From: Amycolatopsis deserti
GTDB lineage: Bacteria; Actinomycetota; Actinomycetes; Mycobacteriales; Pseudonocardiaceae
NCBI RefSeq assembly: GCF_014653945.1
Contig: NZ_BNAU01000002.1
Coordinates: 553,914 to 617,913, forward strand
DNA length: 64,000 nucleotides
Direction of reading: 5' to 3'
In this document: piece after piece, positions 33,596-41,433 of the stretch
How positions within the stretch are numbered: position 1 is the first letter of the stretch
How the letters are laid out: each line of letters starts with the position of its first letter
Translations under genes and position numbers: made by a program
Notes under the pieces: model-generated
The model's input: the letters and a program-made list of their open reading frames with translations, nothing else
Told to the model about the DNA's origin: nothing
Databases searched by the model: none

Positions 33596-34192
33596 TCAGG
33601 CGGGGTGGAGGCCGACGAGCTTGACCAGGAACCGGTCGATCTGCTCCTCCGCCGGCGGCCAGGGCAGGTCCGGCTCGTTGATGCGCTGCGCGAGCATGCC
33701 GTTGACCGCCGTGCGGAGGTCGATGGTGACGGTGGTGGGGTCGTCGGCTGGGGCGAGGCCGGCGTCCATGCACGCCTGGACCGCCGCGACCGTGCGTTCG
33801 ACCAGCACCTTCTTGAACGGCATGCCCAGCCGGCGGTGCACCCCGCTCTCGCGGAGCACCTTGTAGAGGCCGGGGTGCTCGCGCGCCCAGCGGGCCTGCG
33901 CGAGGATGCGGGCGCGCAGCGCGGCGGCGGGATCCGAGGCGGCCGCGGCCGCGGCGTCACCGGCCTCGACGAGCTGCTCGTGGCACCGCTGCAGGACGGC
34001 GAGCACGAGCGCGTCGCGGTCCGGGAAGTGCAGGTACACCGAGGTCGCGGCGATCGACACCGCCCGCGCCACGGCACGCAGCGACAACGCCTCGTCGTCG
34101 GCCAGCTCGTCGAGCATGCCAGCCGCGGCCTCGACGATCTCCTCGCGCAGCCGCTCGCCCTGACCGCGCGCGTTCGGCCGCCGCCGCGAAGT
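33596..34192 (-). CDS. TetR-family regulator lacking a canonical start codon
   Basis: The conserved sequence reads TSRRRPNARGQGERLREEIV, then SLRAVARAVSIAATSVYLHF, a standard TetR HTH, then about 150 residues of ligand domain ending GLHPA. The family N-terminus begins at about 34192, exactly against the start of the divergent decarboxylase gene. No ATG, GTG or TTG lies in frame near that point; the nearest in-frame upstream codons are non-starts. The 5' end and its promoter may have been lost by deletion, or a rare start is used. HTH and core appear intact, so the coding body is probably recent. Confidence 0.65.
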   Translation of the reverse strand, partial: TSRRRPNARGQGERLREEIVEAAAGMLDELADDEALSLRAVARAVSIAATSVYLHFPDRDALVLAVLQRCHEQLVEAGDAAAAAASDPAAALRARILAQARWAREHPGLYKVLRESGVHRRLGMPFKKVLVERTVAAVQACMDAGLAPADDPTTVTIDLRTAVNGMLAQRINEPDLPWPPAEEQIDRFLVKLVGLHPA

Positions 34193-34197
34193 GGCCC

Positions 34198-34881
34198 TTG
34201 ACGACGACCGAGAGCACCTTGCTCGACCCGGTGTTCGCCCAGATGGCCGGCGCCACGACCGGCCACGCCTGGGCCATCCCGGAACTGACCGACCGCGAGA
34301 AGACCTTCCTGTCCGTGGTGGCCGACGTCTGCCAGGGCACGCTGGGGCTGCCTTTCGAAACCCACGTGCGGGCCGGCCTGGACCGCGGGGTGTCCACTGC
34401 GGACATCCGTGAGCTGCTGCGGTTCCTCTCCTACGACTGCGGCTACCACGCCGCCGCCGCGGGCCTGGAACGGCTCGCGGAGTTCGAGACACAGCACGGC
34501 ATCCCGCACCCGGAGGCCGAACCGCTGAGCGACGACCTGGTCTCGACCGGCCCGGACGCGGCGCCCAGCCCGCTGCCCGCGGCCGTTCGCGCGCGGGTCG
34601 GCGAGCTGGACGGCCACTTCCTCGAGCACTTCGACCTGCAGTCCCGCATGCGGTCCGGGCACGGGCCGGGCACGTTGAGCGAGCGGGAGCGCGGGTTCGC
34701 GAGCCTGAGCGTGGACGTGCACTACCAGACGCTCGGGGAGACGTTCCGCACGCACATCGGCCGGGCCGTGCGCGGTGGCGCGTCGGAGAACGACGTGCGC
34801 GCGGCGCTGCGGTTCAACGCCCAGTTCGGCGTGACCCGCGCGTGGCACGGCTGGCTGGCGCTGAACGCCTGCTTCGCCTAG
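34198..34881 (+). CDS. Carboxymuconolactone decarboxylase (CMD)/AhpD-like protein, two-domain
   Basis: 227 residues if it starts at TTG 34198. Two CMD repeats are visible: LTDREKTFLSVVADVCQGTL, HVRAGLDRGVSTADIRELLR and SYDCGYHAAAAGLERL; then LSERERGFASLSVDVHYQTL and HIGRAVRGGASENDVRAALR. The Cys-x2-His (CGYH) fits the AhpD/CMD active-site helix region. CMD proteins are decarboxylases of the protocatechuate branch or peroxidase-like reductants. The gene abuts the divergent TetR with no intergenic space and no ribosome-binding site, consistent with a lost promoter region. Its stop TAG shares the CTAG at 34878-34881 with the convergent gene. Confidence 0.72.
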   Translation: MTTTESTLLDPVFAQMAGATTGHAWAIPELTDREKTFLSVVADVCQGTLGLPFETHVRAGLDRGVSTADIRELLRFLSYDCGYHAAAAGLERLAEFETQHGIPHPEAEPLSDDLVSTGPDAAPSPLPAAVRARVGELDGHFLEHFDLQSRMRSGHGPGTLSERERGFASLSVDVHYQTLGETFRTHIGRAVRGGASENDVRAALRFNAQFGVTRAWHGWLALNACFA

Positions 34882-35399
34882 TCGGAACCGGTTCTCGTGC
34901 GGGCGCCCGCACGAGAACCGGATGGCTTGACAGGGGCCCAGCGGTGAAACGAGAAGGGCGGCCAGCCGAGGTCCACGGTGATCCACCGGAACGGCGGCGT
35001 GGTGTTGATCCGCAACTCCTCGTGGAACGGGACGCGGCGGAAACGGTAGCCGGCGGTCAGGACTGCGATCGCGTGGTCGGCCAGGTCCACCTCCGAGAGC
35101 CAGGGCCGTCGCCGCCGGTCCCGCTCCCACCGCCGCGGCAGCTCGTCCGGTTCGCCGTCGAACTCGTAGAGCACGCTGACGCCGCGGATGCGCTCCAGAG
35201 AGAGGGAGCCCTGGCTCTCCTCGCACACGATGACCAGGACCGGGCTCGCCGGGCCGGGCGGCACGAACCGGATCTCCTGCTGGATGTCCGCGGTGCTCGC
35301 GCGCTGCCCCCGCACGCCGGTGCCCCGTTCGACGAGCGCCGCGATCGCCTCGGCCCAGGCGCGCGCCCGTGCAGCCGGCTCGCCGCTATCGGGGCTCAT
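34878..35399 (-). CDS. Hypothetical protein (173 residues)
   Basis: 173 residues from ATG 35399-35397. No known family recognised. The sequence includes QQEIRFVPPGPASPVLVIVC, LSLERIRGVSVLYEFDGEPD and VPFHEELRINTTPPFRWITV, suggesting an alpha/beta protein with no membrane segment or signal. The last ~12 codons (SGSRAGARTRTGSD) are encoded by the arm of a perfect 34-bp palindrome, so the true C-terminus may be shorter or the gene may end inside a terminator. It converges on the CMD gene and shares the CTAG stop. Confidence 0.5.
   Translation of the reverse strand: MSPDSGEPAARARAWAEAIAALVERGTGVRGQRASTADIQQEIRFVPPGPASPVLVIVCEESQGSLSLERIRGVSVLYEFDGEPDELPRRWERDRRRRPWLSEVDLADHAIAVLTAGYRFRRVPFHEELRINTTPPFRWITVDLGWPPFSFHRWAPVKPSGSRAGARTRTGSD
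34888..34921. terminator. Perfect 34-bp palindrome, bidirectional terminator candidate
   Basis: The arms CCGGTTCTCGTGCGGGC (34888-34904) and GCCCGCACGAGAACCGG (34905-34921) are perfectly complementary. The element follows the CMD stop by 6 bp and would form a 17-bp hairpin in RNA from either strand. It lies inside the end of the 34878 gene. Confidence 0.65.
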
Positions 35400-35617
35400 C
35401 AGCCCACCGCCCGATCACGGGATCCACCACCCCATCCCGCGCGACGCCTTCCCCTCCGGCGCCGCGATCGCGACCGGCCGCCGCAGCCCCCCGCCGGGAG
35501 CCGCAGCTGAGGACTCCGCGGACCGCGTTCCTTCCCAGCCGCGGAGCGCCTCGCGTTGGGGCCGGCACTCGTACATCCTCCCATCTTGCCCGGCGAAACC
35601 GCCCGATCTGTAGTGAC

Positions 35618-37084
35618 ATGGGTGGGATGAAGACGTTCCGCGCGCTCCTGGACAAGGTGGACGAACGGCTCGGCGAAGGGTTGGAACACGCGCTGCGCTC
35701 CCACCACGAACGCCGCCTGCGCCGGCTCGGCTGGGGGGAGGTCCTGGAGCCCTCCGGGGCCGGGGACCGCTTCGGCGGGCGGGCCGCCGTCCGGCGCGGC
35801 AACCACCTCGAGGTGCTGGTCGACGGCGAGGAGGCGCTGCCCGCCATCGCGTCGGCGATCCGTTCCGCGAAGTCCCACGTCCACATCGCCAACTGGCACG
35901 CCAGCCCGGACTTCCGCCTCACCCGCGAACCGGACGCGCCGACCCTGCGCGACCTGCTCGCCTCGACCGCGCAGCGCGGCGTCGACGTGCGGCTGCTCGT
36001 GTGGGCCGGCCCACCGGTGCCCGCCTTCCAGCCCACCCGCGGGCTCGTCCGCGCGGAGCAACGCAAGTTCACCGAGAACACCGCCGTCCGGTGCGTTCTC
36101 GACGCCCGCGAACGGACGATGCACTGCCACCACGAGAAACTCGTCGTCGTCGATGACGAGGTCGCCTTCGTCGGCGGGGTGGACTTCACCGCGCTGGAAG
36201 GCGATCGCCACGACAGCCCCGAACACCCGCCGGACCGGCCGATCGGCTGGCACGACCTGATGACCCGCCTCCACGGACCGGTCGTCGCCGACGTGGCCGG
36301 GCACTTCCGGCAGCGGTGGACCGAGGTGGCCGGTGAAGACCTCCCGGAACCCGCCACCCCGGAACCGGCCGGAACCAGCGACGTGCAACTGCTGCGCACG
36401 GTGCCGGACAAGACCTACGCCTTCGCCCCGAAGGGCGAGTTCACCATCCTCGACGCCTACCTGCGCGCGCTGCGCTCCGCCCGCCGGCTGGTGTACCTGG
36501 AGAACCAGTTCCTCTGGTCCCCGGAGATCGCCGAGGTGCTGATCGACAAGCTGTGCCACCCGCCGCACGACGACTTCCGCGTGGTACTGCTGCTGCCGCG
36601 CAAACCGAGCAACGGCGCGGACACCACGCGCGGCCAGCTGGGACGGCTGCTGGACGCCGACGACGGCAACCGCCGGCTGCTGGCCACCACGATCAGCAGC
36701 CACGACGGCGACTCGTCCGCCCCGGTGTACGTGCACGCCAAACTCGGCATCGTGGACGACGAGTGGATGACGATCGGCTCGGCCAACCTCAACGAGCACT
36801 CACTGTTCAACGACACCGAGGTCAACGTCGCGACCGACGACCGAGACCTGATCCGCGCCACGCGCCTGCGCCTGTGGTCCGAGCACCTGAGACGCCCCGC
36901 GCTGGAGCTGGACACCGACCCCACGGACGTCGTCGACGGGCTGTGGCGTCCGATCGCCGAGGAGCAGGCCGAGCGTGAACGCCGCGGCGAACCACGCACG
37001 CACCGGCTTGTGCTGCTCCCCGGCGTGTCCCGCCGCGCGGAACGGCTGCAGGGCCCCCTGCGCGGCCTGCTCGTCGACGGCTGA
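35618..37084 (+). CDS. Phospholipase D-like (HKD superfamily) protein
   Basis: 488 residues from ATG 35618 (ATG 35627 is an alternative). Two HxKx4D motifs are present: HHEKLVVVDDEVAFVGG (about residue 169) and HAKLGIVDDEWMTIGSANLN (about 372), the two halves of a PLD active site. It lacks a signal peptide and membrane segments. The family includes phospholipases, cardiolipin synthases and nucleases, and the substrate cannot be told from motifs. TGTAGT lies just before the ATG, so the transcript may be leaderless. The 218 bp upstream (35400-35617) show no gene. Confidence 0.85.
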   Translation: MGGMKTFRALLDKVDERLGEGLEHALRSHHERRLRRLGWGEVLEPSGAGDRFGGRAAVRRGNHLEVLVDGEEALPAIASAIRSAKSHVHIANWHASPDFRLTREPDAPTLRDLLASTAQRGVDVRLLVWAGPPVPAFQPTRGLVRAEQRKFTENTAVRCVLDARERTMHCHHEKLVVVDDEVAFVGGVDFTALEGDRHDSPEHPPDRPIGWHDLMTRLHGPVVADVAGHFRQRWTEVAGEDLPEPATPEPAGTSDVQLLRTVPDKTYAFAPKGEFTILDAYLRALRSARRLVYLENQFLWSPEIAEVLIDKLCHPPHDDFRVVLLLPRKPSNGADTTRGQLGRLLDADDGNRRLLATTISSHDGDSSAPVYVHAKLGIVDDEWMTIGSANLNEHSLFNDTEVNVATDDRDLIRATRLRLWSEHLRRPALELDTDPTDVVDGLWRPIAEEQAERERRGEPRTHRLVLLPGVSRRAERLQGPLRGLLVDG

Positions 37085-37162
37085 CCTGCTCGTCGGCGGC
37101 TGAACTGCTCGTCGACGCGTGATCGGGGGCGGCCGCGATCGAGCCGCCCCGGCCGGAAACCG

Positions 37163-37660
37163 TCAGCTCCGGGGCGCCGGGCCGGCGGTCGCGGGCCCGA
37201 CGTGGATGGTGTGGCTGATCCACGTCGCGTCCACCGGGCCCAGGGTCCAGTCCGCGGTGATCACCGGCTCGCCCACGCGGCTGTCCGGCTCGATGCTGAC
37301 CGCGAGCGGCGTCTGCTGACGCCAGGGCGCGCGCGCCGTCCAGGTGAGCCGCACGTAGGCCGAAGAGCCGTCCCGCAGGTACACCGTCGGCGTGTCCGCG
37401 GGCGCGTCGTGGCCGACGAGCACGTCGTGCGCGCCGACCAGCCGCACCGGTGCGACGCCGGCCAGGGTGCAGGCCTCCCCCGGCAGTGCGGTGATCTGCA
37501 GGTAGCCCGCACGGACGCCCGCCGCGCCCCCTCCGGGGATCAGCTCGGTGGCCACCTGCGTGGCGGTGCACTCCAGATCGGCCGGCGCGGCCTGGGCGGG
37601 GCCCGCGGCGACGGCGGTCGCGGCGGCGAGGACGGCGAGTACGGATCCAGTTTTGATCAT
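37163..37660 (-). CDS. Secreted DUF4232-like protein
   Basis: 165 residues with a clear signal peptide, MIKTGSVLAVLAAATAVAAG ending at PAQAAPA. The mature part has two Cys (LECTATQ and GEACTLAG) likely disulfide-bonded and a strand-rich body (TPTVYLRDGSSAYVRLTWTA) typical of actinobacterial DUF4232 proteins. It is exported and of unknown function. It converges with the PLD-like gene and diverges from xthA. The 181-bp gap to xthA (37661-37841) shows no gene. Confidence 0.75.
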   Translation of the reverse strand: MIKTGSVLAVLAAATAVAAGPAQAAPADLECTATQVATELIPGGGAAGVRAGYLQITALPGEACTLAGVAPVRLVGAHDVLVGHDAPADTPTVYLRDGSSAYVRLTWTARAPWRQQTPLAVSIEPDSRVGEPVITADWTLGPVDATWISHTIHVGPATAGPAPRS

Positions 37661-37841
37661 CGATCTCCCCTTTCCGAGCGTGAGGCGTTCACCTCATCGG
37701 CTCACACCCGGAAAGACGACCACCGGCGCGGCGCGGATGCCCACGGGTGTGGTTGGTCGCAGAAAGGCAACCCCGGACCCCCCGCGACGCGTTCTCCCTC
37801 GCGGTACGCGGCGCGGGCCGATCCGCACTAGCGTGGGCAGC

Positions 37842-38705
37842 GTGCGCGTGGCGACCTGGAACGTGAACTCCGTGAAGCAGCGGGTGCCGAGGCTGTTGCC
37901 GTGGCTGGACCAGCGGCAGCCGGACGTGGTGTGCCTGCAGGAAACCAAACTGTCCGACGACGCGTTCCGCGACCTGCTCGGCGACGAACTCGCCGCCCGC
38001 GGCTACGAGGCCGCCCTGGCCGGTGAACCGCGCTGGAACGGCGTCGCGATCCTGTCCAAGGTCGGCCTCGAGGACGTCGTCACCGGCGTGGCGGGTGCGC
38101 CGGGCTTCCCGCACCCGGAGGCCCGCGCCGTGGCCGCGACCTGCGCCGGCGTGCGAATCCACTCGCTGTACGTGCCCAACGGCCGCACCCCGGGCTCGGA
38201 CCACTACCAGTACAAGCTGGCCTGGCTGGCCGCGCTGCGGGACGTCGTCGCCGGCGGCCCGGAAGCCACCATGCTCTGCGGCGACATGAACATCGCCCCC
38301 ACCGACGCCGACGTGTTCGACCCCGCCGCCTACGAGGGCCACACCCACGTCACGAAGCCGGAGCGGGCCGCGCTGGCCGCGCTGACCGATCTCGGCCTGC
38401 GTGACGTCATCCGCGACCGCTGGCCGTCCGAGCGCGTCTTCACCTACTGGGACTACCGGGCCGGCATGTTCCACCAGGACCTCGGCATGCGCATCGACCT
38501 GGTGCTGGCCTCGGCCCCGGTGGCCGGGCGCGTCGCGGCGGCGTGGGTGGACCGGCACGCGCGCAAGGGCACCGGCCCCAGCGACCACGCCCCGGTGATC
38601 GTCGACCTGGATGAGGCCCCGGACGGCGACATCGGCCCGGTCGTGCCGCCGCCGTCGGCGCCTCGCGCCCGCAAGGGCAGAGTCACGCTGCCGCAGTCGA
38701 AGTGA
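37842..38705 (+). CDS. xthA: Exodeoxyribonuclease III (AP endonuclease, XthA)
   Basis: 287 residues, starting at GTG 37842: MRVATWNVNSVKQRVPRLLP. Conserved sites of the EEP fold are all present: WNVNS (Asn), LQETK (Glu), LYVPNGR (Tyr), GDMNIAPTD (Asp-Asn) and GPSDHAPV (Asp-His). The enzyme incises abasic sites and removes 3' blocks in base-excision repair. The -10-like TAGCGT (37829-37834) lies 7 bp before the GTG, suggesting a leaderless mRNA. An in-frame GTG at 37833 would add three residues. A C-terminal Pro/Arg-rich tail (PPSAPRARKGRVTLPQSK) extends past the core. Confidence 0.92.
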   Translation: MRVATWNVNSVKQRVPRLLPWLDQRQPDVVCLQETKLSDDAFRDLLGDELAARGYEAALAGEPRWNGVAILSKVGLEDVVTGVAGAPGFPHPEARAVAATCAGVRIHSLYVPNGRTPGSDHYQYKLAWLAALRDVVAGGPEATMLCGDMNIAPTDADVFDPAAYEGHTHVTKPERAALAALTDLGLRDVIRDRWPSERVFTYWDYRAGMFHQDLGMRIDLVLASAPVAGRVAAAWVDRHARKGTGPSDHAPVIVDLDEAPDGDIGPVVPPPSAPRARKGRVTLPQSK

Positions 38706-38706
38706 G

Positions 38707-39801
38707 TCAGGCGGCGCTGCGCCACGCCCGGCGCAGCGCGACCTTGCCGCCCATCTGCAGCAGCGCGCCGGAGTACAGACGGGAAGCCAGCAGCACGACA
38801 AGAACCACCGACCCACACAACACGCCGAGCGAGAGCAGCGCTTGCCAGGTGTGCGCGTCGCCGGTGAACATGCGGACCGGCATCGCCACGGCGGCCGAGA
38901 ACGGCACGTACGACAGGACCGCCATCACCGCGGGGTTGCCGGAGAAGAACATCACCAGGAAGTAGGGCCCCATGACCAGCAGCATGACCAGGCCCATGCT
39001 GGATCCCAGGTCCTCCTGCCTGCTCACCACCGACCCGGCGACCGCCCACATAGCCGCCAGCAGCACGAAACCCACGCACACGAACGGCACGAACCAGCCC
39101 AACGCGGGCGCCACGACGGCCAGCAGCGCCGTCTGACCGCCTAGGGACAACGCGATCGGCGCGGCGACGGCGAGCACGATCAACTGTCCCACGGCCAGCG
39201 CGGTGTGCCCCAGGACCTTCCCCGCCAGCAGCGCCCGCACCGGCGCGGTCACGACGAGGATCTCCACGATCCGCGTCTGCTTCTCGGTGACCGTGCTCTG
39301 CGCGATCGCCATGCCGCCCATGCTGATCATGAGGAACACCAGCGCGAACACCAGGATCACGAACTGCTGCACGCCCTGCCCGACCGCGCCGGGTTCGAGC
39401 AGCTCCACCGGCGGCGCGGCGCTCAGCGCCCGCACGACGTCCTCCGGTGGACTGGACAACCCGAGCACGCGGATCCCGCCGGCGTCGGTGAGGATCGCGG
39501 CGTCGACCTCCCCGGAGCGCACCAGGTCGCGGGCGGCGGCGACGTCGGCGACCTCTCGGACGTCCAGGTCCACACCGGACACCGACTGCGCCGCGGCCGG
39601 TCCCACGGCCGCCACCGAGGGCGGGCCGCCCGCGAACACCGACGGCAGCACGGCGGCCGCGAACAAGCCGGCCAGGGAGACCACCAGCCCGATCCAGAAC
39701 CCCTTGGAGCGCAGGAAGGTTCCGATCTCGCGCTCGGCCACCAGCCGGGTCTGCGCCCAGAACGAAACTTCCCCAGCGCGCTCGGTCACGGTCGTCATCA
39801 C
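38707..39801 (-). CDS. ABC-2-type permease (NatB-like), exporter subunit
   Basis: 364 residues, GTG/ATG start at 39801/39798 overlapping the ATPase stop by 4 bp. It has an N-terminal membrane segment (FLRSKGFWIGLVVSLAGLFA), a ~150-residue external loop, and five to six C-terminal membrane segments with the ABC-2 motif TVTEKQTRIVEILVVTAPVR. It forms an exporter with the ATPase at 39798. Transport substrate unknown; the family includes Na+ and peptide/antibiotic exporters. The upstream two-component pair on the same strand probably controls it. Confidence 0.86.
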   Translation of the reverse strand: MMTTVTERAGEVSFWAQTRLVAEREIGTFLRSKGFWIGLVVSLAGLFAAAVLPSVFAGGPPSVAAVGPAAAQSVSGVDLDVREVADVAAARDLVRSGEVDAAILTDAGGIRVLGLSSPPEDVVRALSAAPPVELLEPGAVGQGVQQFVILVFALVFLMISMGGMAIAQSTVTEKQTRIVEILVVTAPVRALLAGKVLGHTALAVGQLIVLAVAAPIALSLGGQTALLAVVAPALGWFVPFVCVGFVLLAAMWAVAGSVVSRQEDLGSSMGLVMLLVMGPYFLVMFFSGNPAVMAVLSYVPFSAAVAMPVRMFTGDAHTWQALLSLGVLCGSVVLVVLLASRLYSGALLQMGGKVALRRAWRSAA

Positions 39802-40682
39802 ACGGCCTCCTTGAAGATCTCCTCGAGCGAGGGCACGACCGGCACGAAACTGCGCACTTCCCCGCGCCGCAACGCCGATGCGAGCACCCGCTGCTCCCCG
39901 CCGGCGTCACCGGTCAGGTCGAACACCGCCCGCGGGCCGTCGACCTCGACCACGTCGATGCCCGGCTCGTCGCGCACCCACCCGGCGTCCCCGGCGACGA
40001 CGAGTTCGAACCGCGCCGTCCCGTACCGCGCGTACAGCTCGTCGCGGGTTCCGCTCGCCTTGATCGCTCCGCCGGAGATGATCACCACGTCGTCGCACAG
40101 GCGCTCGACGAGCGAAAGCTGGTGGCTGGAGAACAGCACGGGCACCCCGGCGGCGGCGCGTTCCCGCAGCACGCCCAGCACGATGTCGACGGCGAGCGGG
40201 TCCAGCCCGGAGAACGGCTCGTCCAGGATCAGCATGTCCGGGTCGTGCACGAGGGCTGCGGCGACCTGCGCCCGCTGCTGGTTGCCCAGGGACAGCTCCT
40301 CGAGCCGGTCGCCGGCGCGGTCGGCCAGGTCCAGCTGCTCCAGCAGCTTCGCGGTGGCGGCGCGGGCCGCCGTGTCGTCCAGGCCGTGCATGCGGCCGAG
40401 CCAGGCGATCTGCTCACCGACCTTCATCTTCGGGTAGAGCCCGCGTTCCTCGGGCATGTAGCCGAAGCGGCGGCGCTGCGCGGGGGTCATCGGGCGGCCG
40501 CACCAGGCGACGGTGCCGCCGTGCGCGGCCAGCACCCCCAGCACGATCCGCATGGTCGTGGTCTTGCCCGAGCCGTTCGCGCCGAGGAACCCGGTCATGC
40601 GCCCGGGGCGGACCTCGAACGACACGTCGTCGAGGACGCGGTGCTCGCCGAAGCTCCGGGACAGGGACGTCACGGTCAACAT
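39798..40682 (-). CDS. ABC transporter ATPase (NatA-like)
   Basis: 294 residues: GANGSGKTTTMRIVLG (Walker A), ELSLGNQQRAQVAAALVHDP (signature, with LSLGN in place of LSGGQ) and MLILDEPFSGLDPLAVDIVL (Walker B, D-loop). A C-terminal DUF4162-type extension (VVAGDAGWVRDEPGIDVVEV onwards) is typical of ABC-2 export ATPases. Start ATG 40682. It is translationally coupled to the permease gene. The two-component genes lie 82 bp upstream on the same strand, suggesting a sense-and-export module. Confidence 0.9.
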   Translation of the reverse strand: MLTVTSLSRSFGEHRVLDDVSFEVRPGRMTGFLGANGSGKTTTMRIVLGVLAAHGGTVAWCGRPMTPAQRRRFGYMPEERGLYPKMKVGEQIAWLGRMHGLDDTAARAATAKLLEQLDLADRAGDRLEELSLGNQQRAQVAAALVHDPDMLILDEPFSGLDPLAVDIVLGVLRERAAAGVPVLFSSHQLSLVERLCDDVVIISGGAIKASGTRDELYARYGTARFELVVAGDAGWVRDEPGIDVVEVDGPRAVFDLTGDAGGEQRVLASALRRGEVRSFVPVVPSLEEIFKEAV

Positions 40683-40764
40683 GACCGGAACGCTAGGCGA
40701 ACGCGGCGTCCCGGTCGTCCGGCCGACGGCCGAATTCGCGGGTCCTCCTGGCGGAGGACCCCGC

Positions 40765-41433
40765 TCAGGCGGTGCGGGGCGCGACGATGCCGTGCTCGTA
40801 GGCGAACACCACGGCCGAAGTCCGGTCGCGCAGGCCGAGTTTGCGCAGGATCCGGGACACGTGCGTCTTGACCGTGGTCTCGCCGAGCACCAGTTCGGCG
40901 GCGATCTCGCCGTTGCTCGCGCCGCGCGCCATCAGCACCAGGACCTCGAACTCGCGGTCGGTGAGCTCGGGCGGGCGGTGCCCGGCGACCGGCGCGGGCG
41001 TGGTGAACCGGCTGATCACCCGCCGGGTCACCTCGGGGGAGAGCAGGGCGTCGCCCCGGGCGACCACGCGGACCGACTCGATGAGGTCCTCCGGGGAGGC
41101 GTTCTTGAGCAGGAACCCGCTCGCCCCGGCGCGCAACGCCTCGAACAGGTAGTCCTCCCGGTCGAACGTGGTCAGGATGACCACCTTGACGCGGGCGTCG
41201 CCGGGCCGGTCGCCCAGGATGCGGCGGGTGGCCTCCAGCCCGTCGAGGCCGGGCATCTGCACGTCCATCAGCACCACGTCGGCGCCGGTCCGGGCGACGA
41301 CCTCGACGGCCTCGGCGCCGTCGCGGGCTTCGCCGACGACCTCGATGCCCGGCTCCGTCCCGAGGATGACCCGGAAGCCGGCCCGCACCAGGTCCTGGTC
41401 GTCGGCCAGCACCACCCGCAGGCTGTCCGTCAC
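40765..41433 (-). CDS. Response regulator, NarL/LuxR family
   Basis: 222 residues. The receiver domain contains VVLADDQDLVRAGFRVILG, the phospho-acceptor Asp in VVLMDVQMPGLDG, Thr in VVILTTFD and Lys in GFLLKNASPEDL. The C-terminal LuxR HTH is LTDREFEVLVLMARGASNGE, then IAAELVLGETTVKTHVSRIL. The GTG start at 41433 overlaps the histidine kinase stop (GTGA). It pairs with that kinase and likely controls the NatAB-like exporter downstream. Confidence 0.93.
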   Translation of the reverse strand: MTDSLRVVLADDQDLVRAGFRVILGTEPGIEVVGEARDGAEAVEVVARTGADVVLMDVQMPGLDGLEATRRILGDRPGDARVKVVILTTFDREDYLFEALRAGASGFLLKNASPEDLIESVRVVARGDALLSPEVTRRVISRFTTPAPVAGHRPPELTDREFEVLVLMARGASNGEIAAELVLGETTVKTHVSRILRKLGLRDRTSAVVFAYEHGIVAPRTA

